Source: Stutzerimonas kunmingensis (GTDB lineage: Bacteria; Pseudomonadota; Gammaproteobacteria; Pseudomonadales; Pseudomonadaceae). Taken from it: a stretch of DNA of 64,000 nucleotides. The translations under genes were made by a program, and so were the position numbers. The notes beneath the pieces were generated by a model. That model was not told the origin of the DNA and ran no database searches. It worked only from the letters and a program-made list of their open reading frames with translations. Positions 21,298 to 32,529 of the stretch are shown piece after piece; the first letter of the stretch is position 1, and each line of letters starts with the position of its first letter. The DNA is taken from NCBI RefSeq assembly GCF_014764705.1, contig NZ_JACXXG010000001.1, positions 248,001-312,000 of the forward strand. Direction: 5' to 3'.

Positions 21298-22635
21298 TCA
21301 GTCCAGGCCGAGTTTTTTCAGCCGGTAACGCATCGAGCGGAAGGTCAGCCCCAGCCGTTGGGCTGCCGCGGTGCGGTTCCAGCGGGTTTCCTCCAGCGCC
21401 TGCATGATCAGCCTGCGCTCGATCTCTTCCAGGTGATCTTCCAGATTGTCGATCTGCGCCAGTCTGGCTTCACCGTTCTCCGATACGCCTGGGCTGTCTG
21501 CCAAGCGTAGATCGCCCGCCTTGATCTCATCGCCCTCGCAGAGTGTGTAGGCCCGCTCGAGCATGTTCTCCAGCTCACGAACGTTCCCCGGGAAGCGATA
21601 GTTTTCCAGCTTGGCCAGAGCATCCGGGTGCAGGCGAGCGCTGCTGTCACCGCACTCCGCCGCAAGACGCCGAAGCATGGCTTCGGCGAGCAGGCCAATG
21701 TCTTCGCGACGCTCGCGCAGTGGCGGCACGCGCAGTTCGATGACATTCAAGCGGTAATACAGATCCTGGCGGAAACGGCCTGCGGCCACTTCGCTGGCGA
21801 GGTCCTTGTGGGTGGCGCAGAGGATGCGCACATCGACCATTAGTTCCTGAGCGCCGCCGACCGCGCGTACAGCTTTTTCCTGGATCGCGCGCAGCAGCTT
21901 GACCTGCATCGGCAGCGGCAGGTCGGCTACCTCGTCGAGGAACAGCGTGCCGCCATTGGCGGCCTGGAATAGCCCGGGCTTGTCCTCGATGGCGCCACTG
22001 AAGCTGCCTTTCTTGTGGCCGAAGAACTCGCTTTCCATCAGTTCCGACGGGATCGCGCCGCAGTTGACAGGCACAAAGGGCTTTTCACTGCGAGGACCCT
22101 GCTCGTGAATCAGTCGGGCCACCAGCTCCTTGCCGCTGCCGGACTCGCCGCTGATATAAACCGGCGCCTGGCTGCGGGCGAGTTTGCCGATCTGCTTGCG
22201 AAGGGTCTTCATGGGTGGCGAGCTGCCGAGCAGGCGGCTGTCCACCGGCATTTCCGCTGTGGGCGCCCTCAGGCGCAGGGCCGTGCCGACCAGCTCGCGC
22301 AAGCGGTTGAGGTCCACCGGTTTGGTGAGAAAGTCGAATGCCCCGGCCTTGAGCGCGCCAATGGCGGTATCCAGGCTGCCGTATGCAGTGATCATCGCCA
22401 CCGGCAGTTGCGGGTGCTGTTGCTGAATGTATTGCACCAGCTCCAGGCCGCTGCCATCGGGCAGACGCATATCGGTAAGGCACAGGTCGTAATGCTCGCG
22501 GGCCAGGCATTCGCGCGCTTCCTTGAGATTGCGAGCGCTGCGGGTATCGAGTTTCATGCGGCCAAGAGTGATTTCCAGCAGTTCGCGGATATCCGGCTCG
22601 TCATCGATGATCAGTGCTTTTTGGCGCGCGGTCAT
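21298..22635 (-). CDS. pilR: Type IV pilus sigma54-dependent response regulator PilR
   Basis: An NtrC-family activator that turns on pilA transcription with sigma54 when phosphorylated by PilS. The 445-residue protein has a receiver (1-120; acidic pair DDEPD, acceptor in [11 protein letters not shown]), a AAA+ domain (about 135-365) with Walker A GESGSGKE and Walker [10 protein letters not shown], and a Fis-type helix-turn-helix ([18 protein letters not shown]). The sigma54-contact loop reads GSFSGA instead of the usual G(A/S)FTGA, a conservative Thr-to-Ser change. It lies 124 bases downstream of pilS on the same strand. pilA itself is not in the window. Confidence 0.95.
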   Translation of the reverse strand: MTARQKALIIDDEPDIRELLEITLGRMKLDTRSARNLKEARECLAREHYDLCLTDMRLPDGSGLELVQYIQQQHPQLPVAMITAYGSLDTAIGALKAGAFDFLTKPVDLNRLRELVGTALRLRAPTAEMPVDSRLLGSSPPMKTLRKQIGKLARSQAPVYISGESGSGKELVARLIHEQGPRSEKPFVPVNCGAIPSELMESEFFGHKKGSFSGAIEDKPGLFQAANGGTLFLDEVADLPLPMQVKLLRAIQEKAVRAVGGAQELMVDVRILCATHKDLASEVAAGRFRQDLYYRLNVIELRVPPLRERREDIGLLAEAMLRRLAAECGDSSARLHPDALAKLENYRFPGNVRELENMLERAYTLCEGDEIKAGDLRLADSPGVSENGEARLAQIDNLEDHLEEIERRLIMQALEETRWNRTAAAQRLGLTFRSMRYRLKKLGLD

Positions 22636-22759
22636 GGTCCTGCTCTTGATTCGTGAAGCGATTGTCGCCGGGGATTGCGGCTGAGGAGCATGTTAACTCC
22701 GCCGGCTGTGTCGTGGCTGTCGCTTTGGTCGATGTGTGATGTGTTGCCGGCAGCGAGGC

Positions 22760-24352
22760 TCAGCTCAGCTTGCGCGGGTGGGCGAAGACGATGCGGAAGC
22801 AGCTGCCGCCCTCGGGGCGCTCGCGGTAGTCCAGGCGTGCCTGGTTGCTTTCGCATAGCTCGCGGGAGATATATAGCCCCAGCCCGGTGCCTTTGCTTTC
22901 GGTGGTGAAGAACGGTTCGAAGATGTTCTGAAGTTGCTCGGCCGCGATACCAGGGCCGTCATCGAGCACTTCGACGATAGGCAGGTCGCTGGCTTCGTCA
23001 CGGAACAGGCGGAGCCAGACCTGCGCCCGCGGATTCTGCTGGCCGCTGTAGCGCAGCCCGTTCTGGACCAGGTTGGTCAGCACCTGGGTCAGCTGATTGG
23101 GGTCCATGCGGGTCTGCAGCGAGCTGCCCACGGTATCCAGATGCAGGGTCTGCTGCGGGCCGAGCCCCTGGCGGAACTCGCTGGCGAAACGATGCAGCCA
23201 GTACTTCAGGTCCAGCAGCTGGGGTTCGGCCTGGCGCCGCCGGGAAAGCTGGAGGACGTTCTCTATCACCAGGTTCATCCGCCGTGAATGATCCTGAATG
23301 ATCTGTGCCAGACGGCGGTCAGGTCCGTCCAGTTCTTCGGATTCCTGCAGTAGCTGCGCGGCGTGGCTGATGGCGCCCAGTGGATTGCGGATTTCATGGG
23401 CGATGCTGGCTGTGAGGCGGCCGAGGGAGGCGAGCTTGAGCTGTTGTGCCTTCTGTGCGATCTGCGAGATGTCTTCGAGAAACACCAGTGTGTCGAGCTT
23501 GTTCCCGTGCTGTAGTGCGGCGAAGCTCGGCTGCAGCGTTGGGCCGCCAGGCGTTGCCCTGAGGTTCGGCGGGCGCAGGGTCGGATTGCCTCGCCACTGT
23601 TGCAGTGCCTTGAGCAATTCCGGGCAGCGCGGTGCGAGGCGTTCGCCTGCCAGCGAGTCCTGGCCGAGCAGTTGCAGAGCCCCCTGATTGGCGAGCAGAA
23701 CGCGCTCCTGCGGGTCCAGCACCATGATGCCGGTACGCATGCGCTGGAGGATCAGCGCGTTGAGCGCCTCCAGGTTCGCCACCTCTTCCGCACGCTGGCG
23801 CGCCAGCGTCTCGCTGACCTGCAGGCGGCGAGCCAGCCCCTGAACCAGGAAGGCGGCAGCAAAGCAGAGCGTGCCGAGTGCGCTGGCCTGAACGTACTGG
23901 CTGCTGGCTTCGGGGCGTTGAATGCTGAGGTAGAAGGTCAGGTAGATCAGGCCCGTCGCAGCAACCGCGGCGATGAAGAAACCGACCCTGCCACGCAGCA
24001 GTATGTTGGCGATGGCAACGGCGACTATCAGCAGGTTGCCGATACCGCTCGGGGTGCCACCGCCGAAGTAGAACAGCCCGGACAGCAGGATGACGTCCAT
24101 CAGCGCCAGCCCGAGCACGGGCAGATCGCGCTCCGGGTTCTGCACCAGCACGGCGACGATGATGTTGAGGATCAGGTAGATCCAGGCGCCGTACTGAAAG
24201 AGCTGCGGGTTGCTCATCTCCAGCAGGTCGTTGTGCAGGTCGGCGCTGATCAGCAGAACCAGCGCCAGGCCGATAGTCAGCCGATAGAGGTGGTACAGGC
24301 GTAGAATCCGCCGTCCCTGATCGCCAAAGAAGGTGAGGTTTTCAGTGCCCAC
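22760..24352 (-). CDS. pilS: Type IV pilus sensor histidine kinase PilS
   Basis: A membrane sensor kinase that controls PilR. It has 530 residues from GTG 24352, the same length as the P. aeruginosa protein. The N-terminus has six membrane segments (about 20-180), followed by a PAS domain (about 205-300), HisKA with H-box ASIAHEIRNPLGA, and HATPase with NLVQNGLRYS, DDGPGIA and FFTTESKGTGLGLYIS. The GTG lies inside the end of the preceding small gene (overlap of 11 bases), so translation is probably coupled. An upstream open frame reaches 24538 but reads through the neighbour and is not real. Confidence 0.95.
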   Translation of the reverse strand: MGTENLTFFGDQGRRILRLYHLYRLTIGLALVLLISADLHNDLLEMSNPQLFQYGAWIYLILNIIVAVLVQNPERDLPVLGLALMDVILLSGLFYFGGGTPSGIGNLLIVAVAIANILLRGRVGFFIAAVAATGLIYLTFYLSIQRPEASSQYVQASALGTLCFAAAFLVQGLARRLQVSETLARQRAEEVANLEALNALILQRMRTGIMVLDPQERVLLANQGALQLLGQDSLAGERLAPRCPELLKALQQWRGNPTLRPPNLRATPGGPTLQPSFAALQHGNKLDTLVFLEDISQIAQKAQQLKLASLGRLTASIAHEIRNPLGAISHAAQLLQESEELDGPDRRLAQIIQDHSRRMNLVIENVLQLSRRRQAEPQLLDLKYWLHRFASEFRQGLGPQQTLHLDTVGSSLQTRMDPNQLTQVLTNLVQNGLRYSGQQNPRAQVWLRLFRDEASDLPIVEVLDDGPGIAAEQLQNIFEPFFTTESKGTGLGLYISRELCESNQARLDYRERPEGGSCFRIVFAHPRKLS

Positions 24353-24575
24353 CAGGAGTGCTGTCCTGCTCCAGGTGAGCGCGGCTGCAGTACCAGCGAT
24401 CCTGCGACTGCAGCGCCTGGTCCTGCGGAACGTGCACGCCGCACTGAGCGCAACGCACCATTGGCAGGGTGGTTTGGCGAGGCTTGGGGGCGGCTTTCTT
24501 CTGCGCGAAACGGCGCCACAGCCAGAACGCGGCGCCAATCAGTGCAATCCAGAACAGCAGGCGAAACAGACCCAT
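24342..24575 (-). CDS. PP0621-type small membrane/zinc-ribbon protein
   Basis: A 77-residue protein with one N-terminal membrane segment (LFRLLFWIALIGAAFWLW), a basic linker and a small metal-binding-like motif: CAQCGVHVP...WYCSRAH, three Cys and a His suited to zinc. It matches the PP0621 family seen beside pilS in Pseudomonas. Function unknown. Its last codons overlap the pilS start, so it is first in a pilS-pilR operon and may influence PilS synthesis or membrane assembly (inference). Confidence 0.8.
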   Translation of the reverse strand: MGLFRLLFWIALIGAAFWLWRRFAQKKAAPKPRQTTLPMVRCAQCGVHVPQDQALQSQDRWYCSRAHLEQDSTPGGH

Positions 24576-24691
24576 ATCGATTCCTTCCTGATTAAGCGTG
24601 GTGGCCTGCGATCAATTGAGCCCGGCCACTGCCGGCCCGTTTCGCCGCGCGCGCCGAATGCGAGGACGGCGCTGCGGAAGTCGGTCAGCTG

Positions 24692-25681
24692 TCAGTCGAA
24701 CAGGCCGAAGGTCAGGCGGCTCCACCAGGAGCGTTTTTCGCCTTGCTGCTCTGCTTCCTTGAGTACCGGGCGAAGCTCTTCGGGAAGGTCCTGAGCGGCC
24801 GTTTCATACTGACGGAGCACATCGCGATTGGCCCGCGAGGTGTCCGGACGGGGAGCCTCGCCTTCGATAAGGCCGAGGGTGGCCTTGCTCAGCCAGCTGC
24901 GGTTGTCGTCTTCCGTCTCGACAGGGGTGAATTTGCCGTCTTCGAGCGTTGCGTGGTCCGGATAGTTGAGCTCCAGAGTCTGCAGGCTGGTTTCGGCGAG
25001 ATCGTCGAGGCCCAGGCGCTGGTAGGCCTCGGTCATCACGGCAAGCCCGTCGGCCACGGCCGGCGTGCCCTGGAAGTTCTCCACAACGTAACGGCCGCGG
25101 TTGGCCGCTGCGACGTAGGCCTGGCGCTTGAGGTAGTAGTGGGCGACGTGTATCTCGTTGGCCGCCAGCAGGTTGCGCAGGTAGACCATGCGCGCCTTGG
25201 CGTCAGGCGAGTAGCGGCTGTTGGGGTAGCGGCTGGTGAGCTGGGCGAATTCGTTGAACGAGTCGCGGGCGGCCCCTGGGTCGCGCTTGGTCATGTCCAG
25301 CGGCAGGAAGCGGGCCAGCAGGCCGCGGTCCTGATCGAAGGAGGCCAGGCCCTTGAGGTAGTAAGCGTAATCGACGTTCGGATGCTGCGGATGTAGGCGG
25401 ATGAAACGCTCCGCCGCCGAGCGCGCGGCTTCCGGCTCGACGTTGCGGTAATAGGCGTAGATCAGTTCGAGTTGCGCCTGCTCGGCGAAGCGGCCGAACG
25501 GATAGCGCGACTCCAGGGCCTTGAGTTTGCTGATGGCGCTGGTATAGCTCTTGTTGTCCAGGTCGGCCTGTGCTTGCTGGTACAGCTCGACTTCACCCAG
25601 ATTCTCGTCGACGGTTTCGTTGGATGAACAGGCGGCGGTGAGGGCGAGAATGGCGATCAGCAGCAGGTGTTTCACTTGCAT
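24692..25681 (-). CDS. bamD: Outer-membrane assembly lipoprotein BamD (ComL)
   Basis: An essential component of the BAM complex that inserts beta-barrel proteins into the outer membrane. The 329-residue precursor has a signal peptide and lipobox LTAAC with lipidated C18, then TPR-like repeats (about 25-240; [19 protein letters not shown] is the first). The C-terminal extension of about 85 residues beyond the E. coli length is usual in Pseudomonas. ATG 25681 was chosen for the signal peptide. It is divergent from rluD. Confidence 0.95.
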   Translation of the reverse strand: MQVKHLLLIAILALTAACSSNETVDENLGEVELYQQAQADLDNKSYTSAISKLKALESRYPFGRFAEQAQLELIYAYYRNVEPEAARSAAERFIRLHPQHPNVDYAYYLKGLASFDQDRGLLARFLPLDMTKRDPGAARDSFNEFAQLTSRYPNSRYSPDAKARMVYLRNLLAANEIHVAHYYLKRQAYVAAANRGRYVVENFQGTPAVADGLAVMTEAYQRLGLDDLAETSLQTLELNYPDHATLEDGKFTPVETEDDNRSWLSKATLGLIEGEAPRPDTSRANRDVLRQYETAAQDLPEELRPVLKEAEQQGEKRSWWSRLTFGLFD

Positions 25682-25729
25682 GGCGGCTTGCGTCCCTGTG
25701 ACGGCTGGCTGTCTCGCGCGGAGCCGTCC

Positions 25730-25738
25730 TGTTATGAT
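25730..25738 (+). promoter_or_regulatory. Possible extended -10 promoter of rluD
   Basis: TGT followed by TATGAT (25733-25738) makes an extended -10 element. The -35 region is poor. It would leave a leader of about 140 nt before rluD. Low confidence. Confidence 0.3.
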
Positions 25739-25886
25739 GAGCGCCCCGGTGCGCCGGGACAAAGACGCCGTATTTAAACACAAGCGTGTAGCCGAAACCA
25801 AAGGCCGCTCCGCCATCTGCGGTCCCCGGGCCCGTCCGTTACCAACGGATGTCGCCTGCCTCTCTCAGACGAACCTATCTCGCCGT

Positions 25887-26861
25887 ATGTCCACGACTTC
25901 CAAACAGGCCATCCAACTCCGCGCCGAAGTGCCGTTTGACCTTGGCGGGCAACGTCTCGATCAGGTTGCGGCGCAGCTCTTTTCCGAACACTCGCGCTCG
26001 CGTCTCGCGGCCTGGATCAAGGATGGCCTGCTCACCGTGGATGGCGCCGTGCTGCGCCCTCGCGACACCGTGCATGCAGGCGCCGTGCTCGAACTGAGTG
26101 CCGAACAGCAGGCGCAGGGCGAGTGGGTCGCGCAGGACATTCCGCTTGAGATCGTCTACGAGGACGATCAGATCCTGGTGATCGACAAGCCTGCTGGCCT
26201 GGTTGTGCACCCTGCGGCCGGCCATGCCGACGGCACGCTGCTCAATGCATTGCTGCATCACGTGCCGGACCTGATCAACGTCCCGCGTGCCGGCATCGTT
26301 CATCGCCTGGACAAGGACACCACCGGTCTGATGGTCGTGGCCAAGACGCTGCAGGCGCAGACTCGGCTGGTCGAGCAGTTGCAGGCGCGTAGCGTCAGCC
26401 GCATCTACGAGGCGATCGTCATCGGCGTGATCATTACTGGTGGTACGGTCGACGCGCCGATCGGTCGGCATGGCCAGCAGCGTCAGCGCATGGCGGTGGT
26501 GGAGGGCGGCAAGCCGGCGGTCAGCCATTACCGCGTGCTCGAGCGCTTTCGCTCGCACACCCATGTGCGGGTCAAGCTGGAAACCGGGCGTACCCACCAG
26601 ATTCGGGTGCACATGACCCATCTTGGCTATCCACTGGTCGGTGATCCGCTGTATAGCGGGCGTTTCCGCATTCCGCCGGCGGCGAATCCGACGCTGGTGC
26701 AAACGCTTCGCGAGTTCCCTCGCCAGGCGCTGCACGCGCGCTTCCTCGAACTCGATCATCCTGTTACCGGGCAGAGGATGAAATGGGAGTCGCCGTTGCC
26801 GGATGACTTCGTCTGGCTGCTGACGCTGCTGCAACAGGACCGAGAGGCCTTCGTCGGGTGA
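25887..26861 (+). CDS. rluD: 23S rRNA pseudouridine synthase RluD
   Basis: Makes pseudouridines 1911, 1915 and 1917 in helix 69 of 23S rRNA. The 324-residue protein has an N-terminal S4 RNA-binding domain (about 18-75; LDQVAAQLFSEHSRSRLAAW) and the RluA-type catalytic domain with HRLDKDTTGLMVVAKT, catalytic D142. The downstream RTHQIRVHMTHLGYPLVGD motif is also typical. ATG 25887 starts the conserved sequence; the upstream open frame overlaps the divergent bamD and is not real. The stop overlaps the pgeF GTG start. Confidence 0.97.
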   Translation: MSTTSKQAIQLRAEVPFDLGGQRLDQVAAQLFSEHSRSRLAAWIKDGLLTVDGAVLRPRDTVHAGAVLELSAEQQAQGEWVAQDIPLEIVYEDDQILVIDKPAGLVVHPAAGHADGTLLNALLHHVPDLINVPRAGIVHRLDKDTTGLMVVAKTLQAQTRLVEQLQARSVSRIYEAIVIGVIITGGTVDAPIGRHGQQRQRMAVVEGGKPAVSHYRVLERFRSHTHVRVKLETGRTHQIRVHMTHLGYPLVGDPLYSGRFRIPPAANPTLVQTLREFPRQALHARFLELDHPVTGQRMKWESPLPDDFVWLLTLLQQDREAFVG

Positions 26862-27592
26862 GTGCGTGGGGCGGTGACTGGCTCGTGCCGGAATGGCCTG
26901 CTCCGCCCGGCATTCGCGCCTGTGTGACCGCGCGGCAGGGCGGCGTCAGTCGCGCTCCGTTCGACAGCTTCAATCTGGGTGATCACGTCGGTGATGAGCC
27001 TGCTTCGGTGGCCTGGAATCGCCAGCATCTTCAGGACGTGCTCGGTTGCCAACCAGTCTGGCTGGAGCAAGTGCATTCGAGTGTCGCTGTCCAGGCCGCT
27101 CCAGGAAATCGCGTGACTGCCGATGCTAGCTGGAGCGAGACGCCGGGTCTGGCCTGTGCGGTACTGACTGCGGACTGCCTGCCGGTACTTTTCTGTGATC
27201 ATGCTGCGACCCGAGTCGCCGCGGCTCACGCTGGTTGGCGCGGGCTGGCTGGTGGTGTGCTCGAGGCGACGCTCGAAGCGCTGGCGGTACCTGCCGATGA
27301 ACTGCTGGTGTGGTTGGGGCCGGCGATCGGGGCGGCGGCATTCGAGGTCGGGCCCGAAGTGCGCGATGCATTCCTCGCGCAGCATTCGTCGGCTGCCGCG
27401 GCGTTCGTTGCAAGTCGCAACCCGGGACGCTTCATGGCGGATATCTACCAGCTGGCGCGTATCCGTCTGGCTGCCGCGGGCGTAGACGCGGTTTACGGTG
27501 GCGGGTTGTGCACCTTCAGTGATCCGCGCTTCTACTCCTATCGGCGTGCCGCGCGCACAGGCCGCTTCGCCAGTCTGATCTGGCTCGAGTGA
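26858..27592 (+). CDS. pgeF: Peptidoglycan editing factor PgeF (YfiH, laccase-domain)
   Basis: A 244-residue DUF152-family enzyme. The E. coli member removes wrongly incorporated L-serine from peptidoglycan precursors; older records call the family polyphenol oxidase or laccase. The zinc-site signatures are LEQVHSS, TADCLPVLFCD and AAHAGWRGL, all intact. The GTG start overlaps the rluD stop (GTGA), so it is the second gene of an rluD-pgeF unit. The pairing is conserved in gammaproteobacteria. Confidence 0.93.
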   Translation: MSAWGGDWLVPEWPAPPGIRACVTARQGGVSRAPFDSFNLGDHVGDEPASVAWNRQHLQDVLGCQPVWLEQVHSSVAVQAAPGNRVTADASWSETPGLACAVLTADCLPVLFCDHAATRVAAAHAGWRGLAGGVLEATLEALAVPADELLVWLGPAIGAAAFEVGPEVRDAFLAQHSSAAAAFVASRNPGRFMADIYQLARIRLAAAGVDAVYGGGLCTFSDPRFYSYRRAARTGRFASLIWLE

Positions 27593-27663
27593 TATTGGCG
27601 CGCTAGCGGTGAAGTCAGCCATGACTCTGCGGTCCTGGCATGACCTGCATCAATGTCATCCGC

Positions 27664-27691
27664 CTTGAATCTCCAACAATCATCCTCATCT
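27664..27691 (+). promoter_or_regulatory. sigma32 heat-shock promoter of clpB
   Basis: CTTGAA (27664-27669), a 14-base spacer, then CCTCATCT (27684-27691), one base from the CCCCATnT consensus. Located 74 bases before the clpB start, with an expected leader of about 65 nt. Confidence 0.8.
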
Positions 27692-27764
27692 ATGCTGCAT
27701 CTCGCAGGTTTCGTATATGGCGCGAGTCATGCCGCCGGCCTGCTTCACATGAGGATGAACATCC

Positions 27765-30329
<2,565 letters not shown>

Positions 30330-30340
30330 GTCGGGTGGTT

Positions 30341-30369
30341 ACCTGCGGGGTGCAGCACACCTCGCAGGT
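30341..30369 (+). terminator. Stem-loop after clpB
   Basis: ACCTGCG pairs with CGCAGGT and GGTG with CACC, interrupted by one mismatch, 12 bases after the clpB stop. No T tract follows, so it is a weak or factor-dependent terminator, or a 3'-end stabiliser. Confidence 0.45.
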
Positions 30370-30444
30370 AGCCGTGTTGGAGCAGCGTTTTCGCGGGTGC
30401 CGCCGGGTGAACGCAAAGTGTTGTCAGGAATCGCATTTTTGGGG

Positions 30445-30472
30445 TTGACAGGCGAGCCGGGAACCGTAAAAT
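30445..30472 (+). promoter_or_regulatory. sigma70 promoter of the tRNA-Asn-Pro-Lys operon
   Basis: A perfect TTGACA (30445-30450), a 16-base spacer and TAAAAT (30467-30472), followed by a GC-rich discriminator GGCGCGCC, typical of stringently controlled stable-RNA promoters. It is 52 bases before tRNA-Asn. Confidence 0.9.
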
Positions 30473-30524
30473 GGCGCGCCTCTGAGGCGGTAACGTAACG
30501 CTGAAGAGCTGGAATTGAAGTTGT

Positions 30525-30600
30525 TCCGCGATAGCTCAGTCGGTAGAGCAAATGACTGTTAATCATTGGGTCCCAGGTTCGAGTCCTGGTCGCGGAGCCA
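30525..30600 (+). tRNA. tRNA-Asn (anticodon GTT)
   Basis: A 76-nt cloverleaf with acceptor stem TCCGCGA/TCGCGGA, D-arm GCTC...GAGC, anticodon loop CTGTTAA (GTT), T-arm CCAGG/CCTGG with GTTCGAGTC, and an encoded CCA. First in a three-tRNA operon. Confidence 0.98.
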
Positions 30601-30609
30601 AATTCCAAT

Positions 30610-30686
30610 CGGGGTATAGCGCAGTCCGGTAGCGCGCCTGCTTTGGGAGCAGGATGTCGGGAGTTCGAATCCCCCTACCCCGACCA
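30610..30686 (+). tRNA. tRNA-Pro (anticodon TGG)
   Basis: A 77-nt cloverleaf with acceptor stem CGGGGTA/TACCCCG, anticodon stem CCTGC/GCAGG with TTTGGGA loop (TGG), and an encoded CCA. Nine bases after tRNA-Asn. Confidence 0.97.
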
Positions 30687-30691
30687 TTTTT

Positions 30692-30767
30692 GGGTCGTTA
30701 GCTCAGTTGGTAGAGCAGTTGGCTTTTAACCAATTGGTCGTAGGTTCGAATCCTACACGACCCACCA
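30692..30767 (+). tRNA. tRNA-Lys (anticodon TTT)
   Basis: A 76-nt cloverleaf with acceptor stem GGGTCGT/ACGACCC, anticodon stem TTGG/CCAA, anticodon loop with TTT, and an encoded CCA. Only five bases after tRNA-Pro, and followed by a strong terminator. Confidence 0.98.
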
Positions 30768-30789
30768 TACGGGCTTCTCAGGAAGCATG

Positions 30790-30825
30790 AAAAGCTGGAT
30801 GTCCTCGCGGACATCCAGCTTTTTT
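30790..30825 (+). terminator. Rho-independent terminator of the tRNA operon
   Basis: AAAAGCTGGATGTCC pairs perfectly with GGACATCCAGCTTTT around a TCGC loop, ending in a T tract, 22 bases after tRNA-Lys. Confidence 0.93.
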
Positions 30826-30853
30826 ATTGCCTGCGATTTCTTCTCGGCACATT

Positions 30854-30879
30854 CAAGGCGCACCCGGGGGTGCGCCTTG
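30854..30879 (-). terminator. Palindromic stem-loop after ndh
   Basis: CAAGGCGCACC and GGTGCGCCTTG form a perfect stem with a 4-nt loop, 7 bases after the ndh stop on the minus strand. There is no T tract, so it may be a weak terminator or mRNA 3' end. Confidence 0.45.
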
Positions 30880-30885
30880 TCTGCG

Positions 30886-32181
30886 TCAATGAAGCTTCAG
30901 GCGCGGCTCCGTCGTGCGGCTGAGCTTGTCGCCAAGCATCATCAGCAGCGTGCGAGCGATGCCATACAGCGCGATCTGGTGCATGCGGTAGAGCGAGATA
31001 TAAAACATTCGTGCCAGCCAGCCTTCGAGCATCACGTTGCCGGTCAGGTTACCCATCAGATTGCCTACTGCCGAGAAGCTTGATAGCGAAATCAGTGAGC
31101 CGTAGTCCTTGTAGCGATAGGTCGGCAGCGGCTTGCCTTCCAGTCGGTTGTGGATCGAGCGGGCCAGCATCGAGGCCTGCTGGTGGGCTGCCTGTGCACG
31201 GGGGGGGACATTGCGGTCGCTGTCCGGCTGTGGGCAGGCGGCGCAGTCGCCGAACGCGAAGATGTTCTCGTCGCGCGTGCTCTGCAGTGTCGGGTGGACG
31301 ACCAGCTGGTTAATGCGGTTGGTTTCCAGGCCATCCAGTTCGTGAAGGAAGGCGGGTGCCTTGATCCCGGCGGCCCACACCTTGAGGCTGGCCTGGACGA
31401 ACTCGCCCTGCTTGGTGTGCAGGCCCTCGGCGGTGACTTCGCTGACGGCGGCGCCTGTGAGCACCGTGACACCCAGGTCCAGCAGTGTCTGGTGCACCGG
31501 CTGGCTGATGCGCTCAGGCAGTGCCGGCAGGACTTTCGGGCCGGCCTCGATGAGGGTGATGTTTACATCCTCCGGCTTGATGCCATCGAGGCCGTAGGCC
31601 GCCAGCTCCTTGGCGGCGTGCAGCAGTTCTGCAGCCAGTTCCACGCCGGTGGCGCCGGCTCCGACGATGGCCATGCTGATGTTGCTCGAGGCTCCCTCGC
31701 CTGCATGCGCCTTCATGTAATGGCTCAGCAGTTGCCGGTGGAAGCGCTCGGCCTGCTCGCGCGTATCAAGGAAGATGCAGTGCTCGGAAGCCCCCGAGGT
31801 GCCGAAGTCGTTGGTCGTGCTGCCGACGGCAATCACCAGCGTGTCGTAGTTCAGTGCGCGTGACGGGACCAGTTCCACGCCAAACTCGTCGCGCGTCGCT
31901 TCCAGTCGAATGCATTTGCTCGCGCGATCCAGGCCTGCCATGCGGCCCATCTGGAACTCGAAGTGATTCCATTTGGCCTGAGCGACGTAGTTGAGTTCGT
32001 CAGCGGACGAGTTCAAGGAGCCGGCGGCGACTTCGTGCAGCAGCGGCTTCCAGATGTGTGTGAGGTTGGCGTCGACCAGGGTGATGCGGGCTTTGCCACG
32101 CTTGCCCAGGGTTCTACCCAGGCGGGTAGCAAGCTCCAGACCGCCGGCGCCACCGCCGACGATTACGACTCGATGTGACAT
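30886..32181 (-). CDS. ndh: Type II NADH:quinone oxidoreductase
   Basis: A single-subunit, non-proton-pumping NADH dehydrogenase that passes electrons from NADH to quinone at the inner face of the membrane. The 431-residue protein has an FAD-binding GxGxxG at the N-terminus (VVIVGGGAGGLELATRLG) and a second NADH-binding dinucleotide fold (MAIVGAGATGVELAAELL, about 165). FAFGDCAACPQ binds the flavin. Its C-terminus is a membrane-associating region. It is followed upstream by the small DUF3094 gene, as in P. aeruginosa PA4538-PA4537. Confidence 0.95.
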   Translation of the reverse strand: MSHRVVIVGGGAGGLELATRLGRTLGKRGKARITLVDANLTHIWKPLLHEVAAGSLNSSADELNYVAQAKWNHFEFQMGRMAGLDRASKCIRLEATRDEFGVELVPSRALNYDTLVIAVGSTTNDFGTSGASEHCIFLDTREQAERFHRQLLSHYMKAHAGEGASSNISMAIVGAGATGVELAAELLHAAKELAAYGLDGIKPEDVNITLIEAGPKVLPALPERISQPVHQTLLDLGVTVLTGAAVSEVTAEGLHTKQGEFVQASLKVWAAGIKAPAFLHELDGLETNRINQLVVHPTLQSTRDENIFAFGDCAACPQPDSDRNVPPRAQAAHQQASMLARSIHNRLEGKPLPTYRYKDYGSLISLSSFSAVGNLMGNLTGNVMLEGWLARMFYISLYRMHQIALYGIARTLLMMLGDKLSRTTEPRLKLH

Positions 32182-32234
32182 GGGAGTGACTCATAGCTGC
32201 AAGGGAAACGGCGGGGCGGCCTGGCGAGCGGAGC

Positions 32235-32408
32235 TCAAAGCACAAGGCGGCTCAAGAGGCGGCTCAATAACCCGAGCCCGATCACCACGACCAGTACCAC
32301 AAGCAGAAGAAGCCAGGGGCGAAACGGCTGGCGCTCGACCTGGTGTTGCGGGGCGCGGAGGTATTCATCGACGCGCTGCTGATCTTCGGGCTTCAGGCGG
32401 CTGGGCAT
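32235..32408 (-). CDS. DUF3094 family small membrane protein
   Basis: A 57-residue protein read from ATG 32408: MPSRLKPEDQQRVDEYLRAP, a short polar stretch, then one C-terminal membrane helix (PWLLLLVVLVVVIGLGLL) ending SRLLSRLVL. It matches the DUF3094 family, found next to ndh in Pseudomonas. Its function is unknown; a tail-anchored helix near Ndh suggests a membrane partner, but that is inference. It is 53 bases upstream of ndh on the same strand. Confidence 0.8.
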   Translation of the reverse strand: MPSRLKPEDQQRVDEYLRAPQHQVERQPFRPWLLLLVVLVVVIGLGLLSRLLSRLVL

Positions 32409-32529
32409 GGGCACCTCGAATGGAATGCAGGCATTCTAGCTGTGCAGGGTCAAAAGCCAAGCGCGAAGTGCGGCGCTTTGCCGCGCGGAGGGCTGGCGGG
32501 CATGCCGGGCGGCACGCCCTTGGGGGTGG

